A stretch of 64,000 nucleotides of DNA from an uncultured Acidobacteriia bacterium (GTDB taxonomy: Bacteria; Acidobacteriota; Terriglobia; Bryobacterales; Bryobacteraceae), in contig CAIUOG010000052.1 in assembly GCA_903900705.1 (NCBI GenBank), positions 1-64,000 of the forward strand, written 5' to 3'. This document shows positions 45,574 through 53,968 of the stretch, one piece after another; position 1 is the stretch's first letter; each line of letters starts with the position of its first letter. The notes beneath the pieces were generated by a model that was not told the origin of the DNA, made no database searches, and worked only from the letters and a program-made list of their open reading frames with translations. The position numbers and the translations under genes were made by a program.

Positions 45574-46462
45574 AATCGCGCCGCTGCTGCTCGCGGTCTG
45601 CCTTGTTGCGAGCGCCCAGACTGCTGTGGAGCGCGCCACGCGCGGGGAATGCGATGCGGTCAACGCCGAACTGGAACGTCTCTTTGCGAAGAAAGACCGC
45701 CTGGCCGGAATTGCGCTTGCGCAGTGCCGCATTGCGGCGAGGCAGTTCGCCGCCGCGGATCCGGTGGTGGCGCAACTGGAACGCGAGTATCCGTCAGACC
45801 CCGACGTGCTCTACGTCGCGGCCAATTATCACATGAAGGCCTGGAACGATGCGATCTACCGCATGTACCAGAAGGCCCCGTCATCCTACCGCGTCGACCA
45901 GCTGTCCGCGGAAGTTTTCGAGACGCAGGGGAAGTTCACGGAAGCGATTGCGGAGTACCGCAAGGCGATTGCGCGGAATCCTAAAGCCATTAATCTGCAC
46001 TACCGGCTGGGGCGCGCGCTGCTGCAGCAGTCTCATGATCCCGCGGCGCTGGAACAGGCCCGCAAAGAGTTTGAGGCTGAACTGGCCCTGAACCCGGGGG
46101 ACGCCGTGGCGGAGTATCAGGTGGCGCAGATCTTCGGCACGCAGAGTCGAAAAAGCGAAGCCAATTTGCACTACGAACGGGCGGCAAAGCTGCGACCGGA
46201 CTTTCCGGAAGCACTCATCGCGGTGGCGAAGATCCGCTCTGAAGCGAAGCGTTATGACGAAGCGGTGGAACTGCTGCAGCGGGCGGTCAAACTGCAGCCG
46301 CGAGGCGAAATCGCCCGTTACAATCTCATGATGGCTTACCGCAACGCCGGTCGCGCCGCCGACGCGCAGCGCGAAAAAGCCGAACTGGACAAGCTGCAGA
46401 AGCCTCCCGAGGGTGAGTTCACGGATTTCCTGAAACGGCTTGGCGAGAAGCCTCCGCAGTGA
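45557..46462 (+). CDS. Secreted TPR-repeat protein in ASPIC cluster
   Basis: 301 residues. A signal peptide (RIAPLLLAVCLVASAQ) precedes TPR units such as FTEAIAEYRKAIARNPKAINLHYRLGRALL, ALEQARKEFEAELALNPGDAVAEYQVAQIF, and YDEAVELLQRAVKLQPRGEIARYNLMMAY. It is flanked on both sides by overlapping genes (17 bases upstream, 4 bases downstream) and pairs with the ASPIC protein that follows, mirroring the TPR-ASPIC pair at 41187-45355. The start is ATG 45557 or the adjacent ATG 45560. Confidence 0.82.
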   Translation: MMLVTRIAPLLLAVCLVASAQTAVERATRGECDAVNAELERLFAKKDRLAGIALAQCRIAARQFAAADPVVAQLEREYPSDPDVLYVAANYHMKAWNDAIYRMYQKAPSSYRVDQLSAEVFETQGKFTEAIAEYRKAIARNPKAINLHYRLGRALLQQSHDPAALEQARKEFEAELALNPGDAVAEYQVAQIFGTQSRKSEANLHYERAAKLRPDFPEALIAVAKIRSEAKRYDEAVELLQRAVKLQPRGEIARYNLMMAYRNAGRAADAQREKAELDKLQKPPEGEFTDFLKRLGEKPPQ

Positions 46463-48069
46463 AGCGCGCTTTGATCATTGCGCTGGTCTGTCTCACGGCC
46501 GGAGCGGCGGATTTCCGCAATGTTGCGAAAGAAGCCGGCCTCGCGCGAACGGCGCCGAATGGCGGCGTCACATCGAAACAGTTCATCATCGAAACCACCG
46601 GCAGCGGCGTGGCGTTTATCGACTACGATAACGACGGGCTGCCGGACATCTTTGTGGTCTCCGGCCCCGGCGAACCGAGCCGCATGTATCACAACGAGGG
46701 CGGCGGGAAGTTTCGCGACGTCACCCAGGCGCTGGGCCTGACCCACGAAGGCTGGGGCCAGGGCGTTTGCGCGGGGGACTACGACAACGATGGCTTCACA
46801 GATCTTTTCGTTACCTACTGGGGCCAGAACAAGCTCTACCGCAATGCCGGGGGCAAGCGTTTTGAAGATGTCACCGCGAAGATGCATCTCACCCAGGACC
46901 GCGTCCGCTACAACACCGGCTGCGCGTTTCTGGATTACGACAATGACGGCAAGCTCGACCTGTTCGTCTCGAACTACCTGAAGTTCGACTTCAATACCAC
47001 GCCGAAGCCCGGCGCCAACCCCTATTGTTTTTATCGCGGCATTACGGTCAACTGCGGTCCGCGCGGGCTGCCCTTCGACCGCAATCTGCTGTATCACCAG
47101 GAAGCGGGCGGATTCCGCGATGTGTCCGATGAATCAGGCATAGCAAAACCGGATGGCAACTATGCGCTGGGCGTGCTCACCGGAGACTTCAATGGCGACG
47201 GTCTCACCGATATCTATGTGGCCTGTGACCAGACGCCTTCGATTCTCTACATCAACCAGGGCAACGGGAAGTTTGTCGATGAGGCGCTGATGCGCGGTAC
47301 CGCGCTCGATGAAAACGGCAAGGCGATGTCCGGCATGGGCGTCGCGGCCGCCGATTATCTGCACCAGGGGCAGCCTTCGATCTTCCGTACAAATTTTTCG
47401 GACGAACTGGAGACGCTCTACCGCAACAGGGGCAAGGGTGAGTTTGAAGACGTCAGCGTGGAATCCGGCCTCGGCCAGAATACCCGTTTCGTGGGCTGGG
47501 GCTGCGGTTTTCTGGACTTCGATAACGACGGCTGGCCCGACCTGCTGCTGGTGAACGGCCATGCTTTCCCGGAAGTGGACCGGCTGAATATCGATATCCA
47601 CTACCGGGAGCGGGCGATCCTGTATCGCAACGATCACGGCCATTTCGTGGACATCTCAGAAGCCTCCGGTCCTGGCATTCTGGAGAAGCATTCGTCGCGC
47701 GGCGCGGCGTTTGCGGATTACGACAACGATGGCAATGAAGAGGTCCTTGTCAATAACCAGAATGAGCCGCCCACGCTGCTTCGTCAGCCGGGGAAACCTT
47801 CGAATCACTGGATCACGCTGAAGCTGGAAGGCGTGAAGGCGAACCGAAGCGCGATTGGCGCGGTAGTGCGGGTGACCGCCGGGGGACTGGTGCAAACCGG
47901 AGAAGTCCGAAGCGGAGGCAGTTACCTGTCGCAGAACGATCTGCGGTTGCATTTTGGGCTGGGTGGCGCAGGGAAGGTCGATCTGGTGGAGATTTTCTGG
48001 CCCGGCGGCACGAAACAGACGCAGAAGGATCTAACGGCGGATCAGGTCGTCTCCATCCGCCAATACTAA
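46459..48069 (+). CDS. CRTAC1-like FG-GAP/ASPIC secreted protein
   Basis: 536 residues starting with GTG 46459 inside the previous stop region. After a signal peptide (KRALIIALVCLTAGA) come FG-GAP/VCBS blades with DYDNDGLPDIFVV, GDYDNDGFTDLFVT, LDYDNDGKLDLFVS and GDFNGDGLTDIYV, then an ASPIC/UnbV domain at the C-terminus (AIGAVVRVTAGG...LHFGLGGAGKVDLVEIFWPGG). This is the CRTAC1 domain order. It is the shorter counterpart of the 1052-residue protein upstream and lacks TPRs, which are supplied by its neighbour instead. Confidence 0.87.
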   Translation: MKRALIIALVCLTAGAADFRNVAKEAGLARTAPNGGVTSKQFIIETTGSGVAFIDYDNDGLPDIFVVSGPGEPSRMYHNEGGGKFRDVTQALGLTHEGWGQGVCAGDYDNDGFTDLFVTYWGQNKLYRNAGGKRFEDVTAKMHLTQDRVRYNTGCAFLDYDNDGKLDLFVSNYLKFDFNTTPKPGANPYCFYRGITVNCGPRGLPFDRNLLYHQEAGGFRDVSDESGIAKPDGNYALGVLTGDFNGDGLTDIYVACDQTPSILYINQGNGKFVDEALMRGTALDENGKAMSGMGVAAADYLHQGQPSIFRTNFSDELETLYRNRGKGEFEDVSVESGLGQNTRFVGWGCGFLDFDNDGWPDLLLVNGHAFPEVDRLNIDIHYRERAILYRNDHGHFVDISEASGPGILEKHSSRGAAFADYDNDGNEEVLVNNQNEPPTLLRQPGKPSNHWITLKLEGVKANRSAIGAVVRVTAGGLVQTGEVRSGGSYLSQNDLRLHFGLGGAGKVDLVEIFWPGGTKQTQKDLTADQVVSIRQY

Positions 48070-48113
48070 AGCTTCATCCCGATTCCGCCGATCTCACTGG
48101 CAAAGGAAATCAT

Positions 48114-50819
48114 ATGAAGTATTCCATTTGCCTATGGACGCTCGTCCTTTGGGGGAACACGGCTATTGCTTCAACGACTGCGTCACCCCGGATGCCGTTC
48201 TCTTTTGTGGAGAACCAGGGGCAAACCGACCCCGCCGTTCGGTTTATCGGGAACGGGCCGCAGTTCCGGGCATGGTTTGAGAATACGCAGGTCAGGCTGC
48301 AGCAGGGTACGGCGGCCACCGGGTTTCACTTTGTGGGCGGTGCGGAGAATCCGCGGATTACAGCAAGTCAGCCGATGGAGGCAGTCACCAACTACTTCCG
48401 CGGAACGGACCCCGGGAAGTGGAGAGCCGGGCTGCCGATGTACAGCCTCATCCGCTATACCGGTGTCTGGACGGGGATCGAGGTTCGTTTCCGCGCCGAC
48501 CAGGCGCATACCAAAGCCGAATATATTGTCGCGCCGGGCGCGAGCGTGGAGACGATCCGGCTGCGGTTTGATGGCGAGCCGGAGATTCAGGCGGACGGGA
48601 GCCTGCTGGTTGCCAATTCTTCCGGTGAATTTCGGGAGGACAGGCCTTTCCTTTTTCAGCAGGACGGCGCGGGACGGGTTAAGGTGGACGGCGGCTTCCG
48701 GAAATACGGCGATGGCGCCATCGGTTTTGAGGTGGGCCCCTATGACCGGGCGAAGGAATTGACGATTGACCCGACGATCCTGTTCAGCGGCCATTTCGGT
48801 GGCTATTCGCAATCCACCATTACCGCCCTCGCGGTGAATTCGGTCTACAACATCATCGCGGTGGGCTGGACCATCGGAACGAATGTGGCCACCACGGGGG
48901 CGGCCTACACCGGCAACGCGGGCGGCGTGGATGCCTTTGTGGCGGCCTTCAGTCCGGCCGGCGGTACGCTGCTGTATTGCACCTATCTGGGTGGGTCGGG
49001 GGACGACCGGGCGTTTGGAGTGGCGGTGGATTCCTCAAATAATACCTATGTGACGGGGTGGACGTCATCTGGCAATTTCCCTGTGGCGAATGCGTACCAG
49101 GGGAAGCTCAAAGGGGCGAGGGATGCCTTTGTCACCAAGCTGAACTCATCCGGCAGCGCGCTTGTCTACAGCACCTATCTGGGGGGGACGGGCGCGGAAG
49201 CGGGGAACGCGATTGTGGTCGATTCCACCAACGCGGCCATCATCGTGGGTGACACCACCTCGACGAATCTTCCGGTTACCGCGGGAGCATATCAGTCCAG
49301 AGCGGGGGGCGGGCAGGATGTGTTTCTGGCAAAACTCAACGCGGCCGGGAATTCGCTGGTCTTCCTGACCTACTACGGAGGCAGTACCACCGAACACAGC
49401 ACGGCGCTCAAGCGCGACTCCGGGGGGAATCTGATCTTTGGTGGCTCCACGCTTTCGACGGATCTGCCGGTGGTGAGCGCGGCTCAGGCTGGAAACGCCG
49501 GAGGTCAGGATGCCTTCCTCGGGAAGCTGACGCCCGATGGCAGGACGCTGCTGTTCAGTACGTATCTGGGCGGAACGGGCGGGGCGGCTGGTTCGCCGGA
49601 ACAGATCAACGGTATCGCCATCCAGAATAACGGGGCAATTCTGGTGGGAGGCGTCACCGGCTCCCGGGATTTTCCAGTGAAGAACAGTACGCTGCAGAGC
49701 GGCTACGGCGGGGGAAATTCGGACGGCTTTGTCAGTCGGTTCTCGGCCGTGGGGGCATTACTGGCTTCGTCCTACGTCGGTGGCTCGGGTGATGACTGCA
49801 TCAACGCCATCGATGTGGACTTTGCGGGTTACATTTATACTGCCGGCTACACGTCGTCCGCAGACATGCCGACCGCGAATCCGCAGCAAAGCGCCAGTGC
49901 CGGAGGGATAGATGCCTTTGTCGCTAAACTCAAGTTCACGTCCATCATTTACGCCACGTATCTGGGCGGGTCCGGCAACGACCAGGCGAATGCGATTGCT
50001 GTCGATTCGCTCACCAACGTGGTAGTGGGCGGCGTAACGAGCTCAACGAACTTCCCGGTTTCGGGCCATCTCTCTTCGCAGACCGGAACTCTTTCCTCGT
50101 TTCTTACGAAGTTGGTGCCTGGGTATAACATGGCTGCCTCTTCCACCCCTTCGGTCTATTTCGACGTGTGGCATGTCACCGGGTTCAATGGGATTCTCAA
50201 CGCCGGCACTTTCGGGATTGCGGGCGATATACCCGTGAGCGGAGACTGGGATGGCACAGGGGTAAAGAGGATCGGGGTCTTCCGGAACGGTACGTGGATT
50301 TTGGACATCAATGGAAACGGAGTAATCGATGCCGCCGACCGGACTGTAGTGTTTGGGCAGGCGGGTGATCGTCCGGTGGTGGGCGATTGGAATGGAACGA
50401 GGCGCGTAAAACTCGGTCTGTTCCGACAGGGCACCTTTATTCTGGATCTCAGTGGCCATCTTTCCGGGGTGCCCACCGGACTATCGGATGCGAGCATTTC
50501 CTTCGGTCTGCCGGGCGACCTGCCGGTGGTGAGCGACTGGAATCAGACGGGGACCACGAAGATCGGAGTTTTCCGCAACGGCTTGTGGCTTGTGGATTTG
50601 TTGGGGAACCAGACCCAGACCGCCACCTACACGTATGGTCAGGCAGGCGACGTTCCCGTGATCGGCGACTGGGATGGGTCCGGGCTTCCCCGGATCGGTG
50701 TCTACAGAAATGGCATCTGGATCCTGAACTATCTGGGGAACAACATGCTGACACTGGGCGGAACGTATGAACTGTATCTCGCGTTTGGAGGTGCCGGATA
50801 CCTGCCGCTGATCTACTAG
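48114..50819 (+). CDS. Secreted SBBP beta-propeller-repeat protein
   Basis: 901 residues with a signal peptide (KYSICLWTLVLWGNTAIA) and an N-terminal domain usual in this family (MPFSFVENQGQTDPAVRFIG). From about residue 240 to 680 there are SBBP repeats of the type YLGGSGDDRAFGVAVDSSNNTYVTGWTSS. From about residue 700 to 890 a different repeat appears four times at about 45-50-residue spacing (GD.PV.GDW....IGVFRNG.W.LD). A Shine-Dalgarno AAAGGAAAT precedes ATG 48114. The protein is probably an exported adhesin- or matrix-like propeller; no enzyme motif is seen. Confidence 0.82.
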   Translation: MKYSICLWTLVLWGNTAIASTTASPRMPFSFVENQGQTDPAVRFIGNGPQFRAWFENTQVRLQQGTAATGFHFVGGAENPRITASQPMEAVTNYFRGTDPGKWRAGLPMYSLIRYTGVWTGIEVRFRADQAHTKAEYIVAPGASVETIRLRFDGEPEIQADGSLLVANSSGEFREDRPFLFQQDGAGRVKVDGGFRKYGDGAIGFEVGPYDRAKELTIDPTILFSGHFGGYSQSTITALAVNSVYNIIAVGWTIGTNVATTGAAYTGNAGGVDAFVAAFSPAGGTLLYCTYLGGSGDDRAFGVAVDSSNNTYVTGWTSSGNFPVANAYQGKLKGARDAFVTKLNSSGSALVYSTYLGGTGAEAGNAIVVDSTNAAIIVGDTTSTNLPVTAGAYQSRAGGGQDVFLAKLNAAGNSLVFLTYYGGSTTEHSTALKRDSGGNLIFGGSTLSTDLPVVSAAQAGNAGGQDAFLGKLTPDGRTLLFSTYLGGTGGAAGSPEQINGIAIQNNGAILVGGVTGSRDFPVKNSTLQSGYGGGNSDGFVSRFSAVGALLASSYVGGSGDDCINAIDVDFAGYIYTAGYTSSADMPTANPQQSASAGGIDAFVAKLKFTSIIYATYLGGSGNDQANAIAVDSLTNVVVGGVTSSTNFPVSGHLSSQTGTLSSFLTKLVPGYNMAASSTPSVYFDVWHVTGFNGILNAGTFGIAGDIPVSGDWDGTGVKRIGVFRNGTWILDINGNGVIDAADRTVVFGQAGDRPVVGDWNGTRRVKLGLFRQGTFILDLSGHLSGVPTGLSDASISFGLPGDLPVVSDWNQTGTTKIGVFRNGLWLVDLLGNQTQTATYTYGQAGDVPVIGDWDGSGLPRIGVYRNGIWILNYLGNNMLTLGGTYELYLAFGGAGYLPLIY

Positions 50820-50829
50820 GAACCAATTA

Positions 50830-50857
50830 TTGAACAATTTAAAGGCCGGTGTATGAT
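50830..50857 (+). promoter_or_regulatory. Predicted housekeeping promoter of the lasso-like RiPP cluster
   Basis: TTGAAC (50830-50835) and TATGAT (50852-50857) are separated by 16 bases and match the -35 and -10 boxes in 4 and 5 of 6 positions. The start codon of the first cluster gene follows 32 bases after the -10 box, with GAGGAA at 50881-50886. No start site was measured. Confidence 0.55.
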
Positions 50858-50889
50858 GAGGTTTCCGTAAGGATTCATTCGAGGAACCA

Positions 50890-51552
50890 ATGATTCATAT
50901 CACGCAGGGCGGAGTGATCATAGACGATGGTGCAATAGAGAAGGCCCGGCTTGAGTACGAGCAGACAGGCCTCGCGATGCTCCCTCGCTTTCTGACTCCA
51001 CCGCTGCTCAATGCGCTGCTGGCCAAGGTTGATGTGGGGGAGTTCCGACACAAGACGGAACAGTACATCAAGGGTGCGACGTTGCTGATGCCCCTGTCCG
51101 ATCCTGCTCTGGTTACTCTGCACTTCATGGTGAACCGTCCGGAACTTTTTGACGCGGTATCCCGAATCACGGGAGTGCCAAAGCCGGGGAACTTCACCAG
51201 TCGGCTGCATCGCACGATGCCAGCGGAAGATCTGCATCTCGACTGGCACGATGACGGCCTGGACTACCGCACTCTCGGCTTGAATATTAACCTGAGCTCC
51301 GTGCCGTACGAAGGGGGTATCCTCGAGATGAGAAGCCCTGACCATACCGTTGTGGGGTCTGTTGGCCAGTTGCCCGCCGGCGATGCCTTCCTCTTTCGCA
51401 TCGGCAATGGCTGGCAGCACCGCCTGACGCCGGTCCGGTCAGGACATCGGACAGTGGCCGTGGGGTGGTTCCGGACCAGGCCGGACTGGAATGACGTTGC
51501 GCTCGCCGGTATTCGGGGATCGGCTATTGATTTGGCAGTATGGGGTGAGTGA
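50890..51552 (+). CDS. 2-oxoglutarate/Fe(II)-dependent oxygenase of the RiPP cluster
   Basis: 220 residues. The double-stranded beta-helix iron site is visible: HxD is His120-x-Asp122 in DWHDDG, the distal His is His177 in GWQHRLTP, and Arg187 ten residues later can bind 2-oxoglutarate. Strands NINLSSVPYEGGILEMR and AFLFRIGNGW lie between. It probably hydroxylates a residue of the precursor peptide or its mature form. In lasso clusters such as canucin, a related enzyme beta-hydroxylates the ring Asp. It starts after a good Shine-Dalgarno (GAGGAA) and overlaps the PqqD-like gene by one base (TGATG). Confidence 0.75.
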   Translation: MIHITQGGVIIDDGAIEKARLEYEQTGLAMLPRFLTPPLLNALLAKVDVGEFRHKTEQYIKGATLLMPLSDPALVTLHFMVNRPELFDAVSRITGVPKPGNFTSRLHRTMPAEDLHLDWHDDGLDYRTLGLNINLSSVPYEGGILEMRSPDHTVVGSVGQLPAGDAFLFRIGNGWQHRLTPVRSGHRTVAVGWFRTRPDWNDVALAGIRGSAIDLAVWGE

Positions 51553-51833
51553 TGAATCAGGCAGAACAGAAAAACATTCAGATCGGTGACACCGTCATTT
51601 ACCAGAAGTTAAAGGAAGAGGTTGTTCTCCTCAACATCGAGAGTCAGCGCTATTACGGACTGGACGATGTCGGTTCCGCCATGTGGGACGCCATCCTGAA
51701 GTATGGCGATGTGGAGTCGGCCGCGGCTGTGCTGGAAAAGATGTATGACGTGGATGGTGCGGTCCTTCGCGCTGATCTGGCTGTTTTCCTCAGGGAATTG
51801 TCGGCGGCAGGTCTCTTGACGACCGCGGCGTGA
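51552..51833 (+). CDS. PqqD-family RiPP recognition protein (lasso B1-like)
   Basis: 93 residues of a stand-alone RiPP recognition element: VIYQKLKEEVVLLNIESQRYYGLDDVGSAMWDAI is the PqqD wing-helix pattern, followed by a C-terminal helical part (ADLAVFLRELSAAGLL). Such proteins bind the leader peptide and present it to the maturation enzymes. GTG 51549 is also possible, but ATG 51552 gives the usual TGATG overlap with the oxygenase stop. The precursor gene follows 151 bases downstream. Confidence 0.85.
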   Translation: MNQAEQKNIQIGDTVIYQKLKEEVVLLNIESQRYYGLDDVGSAMWDAILKYGDVESAAAVLEKMYDVDGAVLRADLAVFLRELSAAGLLTTAA

Positions 51834-51984
51834 ACGGTTTTTGTCTGATCGGAATCGTACTGTTGTAGAACAAACAATCCACCGTTCCGCTGTGTTGCTT
51901 ATTGATCTGGCAAACAAAGACTGCTAAGCTTTTGGGGTAAAGGTTTTTTTTATAGAGCCTCGCTTCAGCCGGAGGGACAGAAAA

Positions 51985-52152
51985 ATGACAGATAACAATA
52001 CGAATTTTACCGCCAGTGAAGGCGCGGAACAGGCAGAATCCCGCCGTCCTTACCACGCACCGAAAGTTGTGAGTCTGGGAGAAATCCATGCTCTCGTCAT
52101 GGCCGGACATTGCGGCTGCGGCGATGCCGGTGTAGCCTGCACGGCTTCCTAA
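51985..52152 (+). CDS. Lasso-peptide-like RiPP precursor, 55 residues
   Basis: An open frame of 55 codons with a strong GGAGG 9 bases before ATG 51985. The leader holds YHAPKVVSLG (residues 23-32), which fits the lasso leader rule Y-xx-P-x-(L/V)-xxx-G. Counting on from Gly32, the residue at the usual Thr place is Val38, so the core would start at Ala40: AGHCGCGDAGVACTAS. Asp47 is then residue 8, allowing an 8-residue ring; if the core starts at Gly41 the ring would have 7. The core has three Cys (43, 45, 52) and ends in Ser55. Lasso precursors usually have Thr at -2 and Gly at 1, so this one is atypical. It is too short to appear in most gene calls. Confidence 0.75.
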   Translation: MTDNNTNFTASEGAEQAESRRPYHAPKVVSLGEIHALVMAGHCGCGDAGVACTAS

Positions 52153-52204
52153 CTTCCTTTTGTGTGTTTGGTGACACCCGAGTGGTGCCGATTCCGGGCC
52201 GCTA

Positions 52205-53968
52205 ATGGGTTTGTTTTGGGGGACAGCGCTCCCTTCTGATGCTAACCCTGAAAATGGGCCGCAAGCCTCTGGCGGTGGCCTTCAGGGGACTGTTTTCTCT
52301 TCGCATCTTGCTCCAAACTGCTTTCTTTCGGGCAGTTTCAGGCTTCATAACCGAGGATCGATCGCTTCGATCCTCGGGATTTCCTCCCCCGCAGAGCAAG
52401 CTTCTCTCTCCGATTCCGAGTTGGTTCTCCTTCTCTACCGCAGTCGTGGTGTTGACTGCGTTCTTTCCCTCGAAGGCGAATTTGCATTTGCCTTGTGGGA
52501 TGGAGATCGAAACCGTCTTTTCTGTGGTCGAGACCACATGGGTGTCGGGCGGTTTTATTATGCTGCCACGCCTCGGGCCTTTCACTTCGCCAGTTCTCCC
52601 GTTGAGATTCTTCGCAACTGTGCGGGCCTTGAACGCCGGCTCAATCGAAAGAAGCTGGCGGCGATGGCTATCCCTCGCGGGCACAATTTCTTTGATGAGC
52701 AGACCTTTCACGAGGGCATTTTGTCCCTTCGCCCCGGTTCAACGCTGATCGCAGATGGGCGTGGAATCCGCACCCAGGTCTATTGGAAACCTGAGATCAG
52801 ACCCGAACTGGTGCCGCAAGCGGATGATGAGGCATTCTCCCAACTCCGCGAACTCCTTTTGAGGGCTGTCGGAAACAGTCTGCGCGGGGCTGAGCGACCT
52901 TGTGTGCAACTGAGCGGCGGCCTGGATTCATCGGCAGTGACCGGCATCGCCGCCCACCTGCTACAGCAAAGCAGCCAGCGACTTCTCGCGTTGGCGGCCG
53001 TACTTCCCGAAGAAACACGAAATCGTTTTTCGGACGAACGGGATTGGATTGAGGAATTCCGAGCCGTACCAAATCTCGACATCCGGTTCGTAACAGCGGC
53101 GGGTCGAGGTCCGTTTGATCTGATCGACGATCCCGGGAACTATGAGCACACGTTTCTGCGCGGAGTGGTTTTCTATCTGGATGACGCGATGGAAGATGAA
53201 GCCCGGGACGCCGGTGCGGATCTTGCTCTGGACGGCATGGGGGGAGAATTCGGAGTGACCACGTTCGCCAGGGGTTACGCACTCGAACTGCTGTCGACAC
53301 TCCGCATCGCACCTGCGATCCGGCTTCTGCGGGAATGCCGTGCGGTTACCGGCGTGTCGCCTGTCCGGGTACTTGGCCGGGAGTTGCTAAGTCAGATGTT
53401 TCCGCTATGGGGGCGAAGACCGCTGGTGTACCTGACGGCGGAATTCCAGCGTGAATGTGAAGCTCGGCCCATTCAGCCGCGTTTCTGGCCCAACCATCGC
53501 CGGGAGCAAATGGAAATGCTGGCGAGCCGATTCCGAACACACGCCGCCCTCGATGGACTCCGGCAAGAATCCCCGATCCGCCACGCATCTCCCTTGCTCG
53601 ACACAAGGCTGATTGAATTCTGTCTCGCGGCCCCGGGTCATATGAAAATCCGCGAAGGTTACACGCGCTATATGATTCGCCGGGCGATGGAGGGTCTGAT
53701 TCCGGAGCGAAATCGATGGAGGGCAACAAAATGCGAGTTCTCGCCCGACTACATTGTTCGATACGCGGCTCAAATCCAGAGGGCCCGGGACTTTGTCCGG
53801 GCGATCCGGCCGAAAGACCCTGTCCGGACGGTGGTTGACGTCGATAAACTTTTGGAGCGGGTGTCTCTGCCGGAGCCCCCCCGTGTAAGCTGGGAACGAA
53901 AGATTCTGGTTCCCACAACAATTGCTTTGATCTGCTTCCTTCGCCAATTCGAGGAATTCCGGCCCTGA
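52205..53968 (+). CDS. Asparagine-synthetase-like lasso peptide cyclase (C protein)
   Basis: 587 residues in two domains. The N-terminal glutaminase-like half (ELVLLLYRSRGVDCVLSLEGEFAFALWD) lacks the catalytic Cys2, as in lasso cyclases. The C-terminal ATP-pyrophosphatase domain has the PP-loop LSGGLDSSAVTG at Ser237-Ser242 and a DGMGGEFG motif. Such enzymes adenylate the side-chain carboxylate of the acidic ring residue and form the macrolactam. It starts 52 bases after the precursor and its end overlaps the CTG start proposed for the kinase-like gene. A role as an amide-forming enzyme on another RiPP class is possible. Confidence 0.82.
   Translation: MGLFWGTALPSDANPENGPQASGGGLQGTVFSSHLAPNCFLSGSFRLHNRGSIASILGISSPAEQASLSDSELVLLLYRSRGVDCVLSLEGEFAFALWDGDRNRLFCGRDHMGVGRFYYAATPRAFHFASSPVEILRNCAGLERRLNRKKLAAMAIPRGHNFFDEQTFHEGILSLRPGSTLIADGRGIRTQVYWKPEIRPELVPQADDEAFSQLRELLLRAVGNSLRGAERPCVQLSGGLDSSAVTGIAAHLLQQSSQRLLALAAVLPEETRNRFSDERDWIEEFRAVPNLDIRFVTAAGRGPFDLIDDPGNYEHTFLRGVVFYLDDAMEDEARDAGADLALDGMGGEFGVTTFARGYALELLSTLRIAPAIRLLRECRAVTGVSPVRVLGRELLSQMFPLWGRRPLVYLTAEFQRECEARPIQPRFWPNHRREQMEMLASRFRTHAALDGLRQESPIRHASPLLDTRLIEFCLAAPGHMKIREGYTRYMIRRAMEGLIPERNRWRATKCEFSPDYIVRYAAQIQRARDFVRAIRPKDPVRTVVDVDKLLERVSLPEPPRVSWERKILVPTTIALICFLRQFEEFRP

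Noticed and set aside
51910-51960. Possible sigma-54 promoter (TGGCA...TGC) upstream of the precursor
   Set aside because: The GG and GC elements are 14 bases apart rather than the required 12, and other boxes here are weak as well.
51790-52110. Minus-strand 106-codon frame across the precursor gene
   Set aside because: It has no family resemblance, overlaps the precursor and PqqD-like genes antisense, and lacks a Shine-Dalgarno; treated as a shadow.
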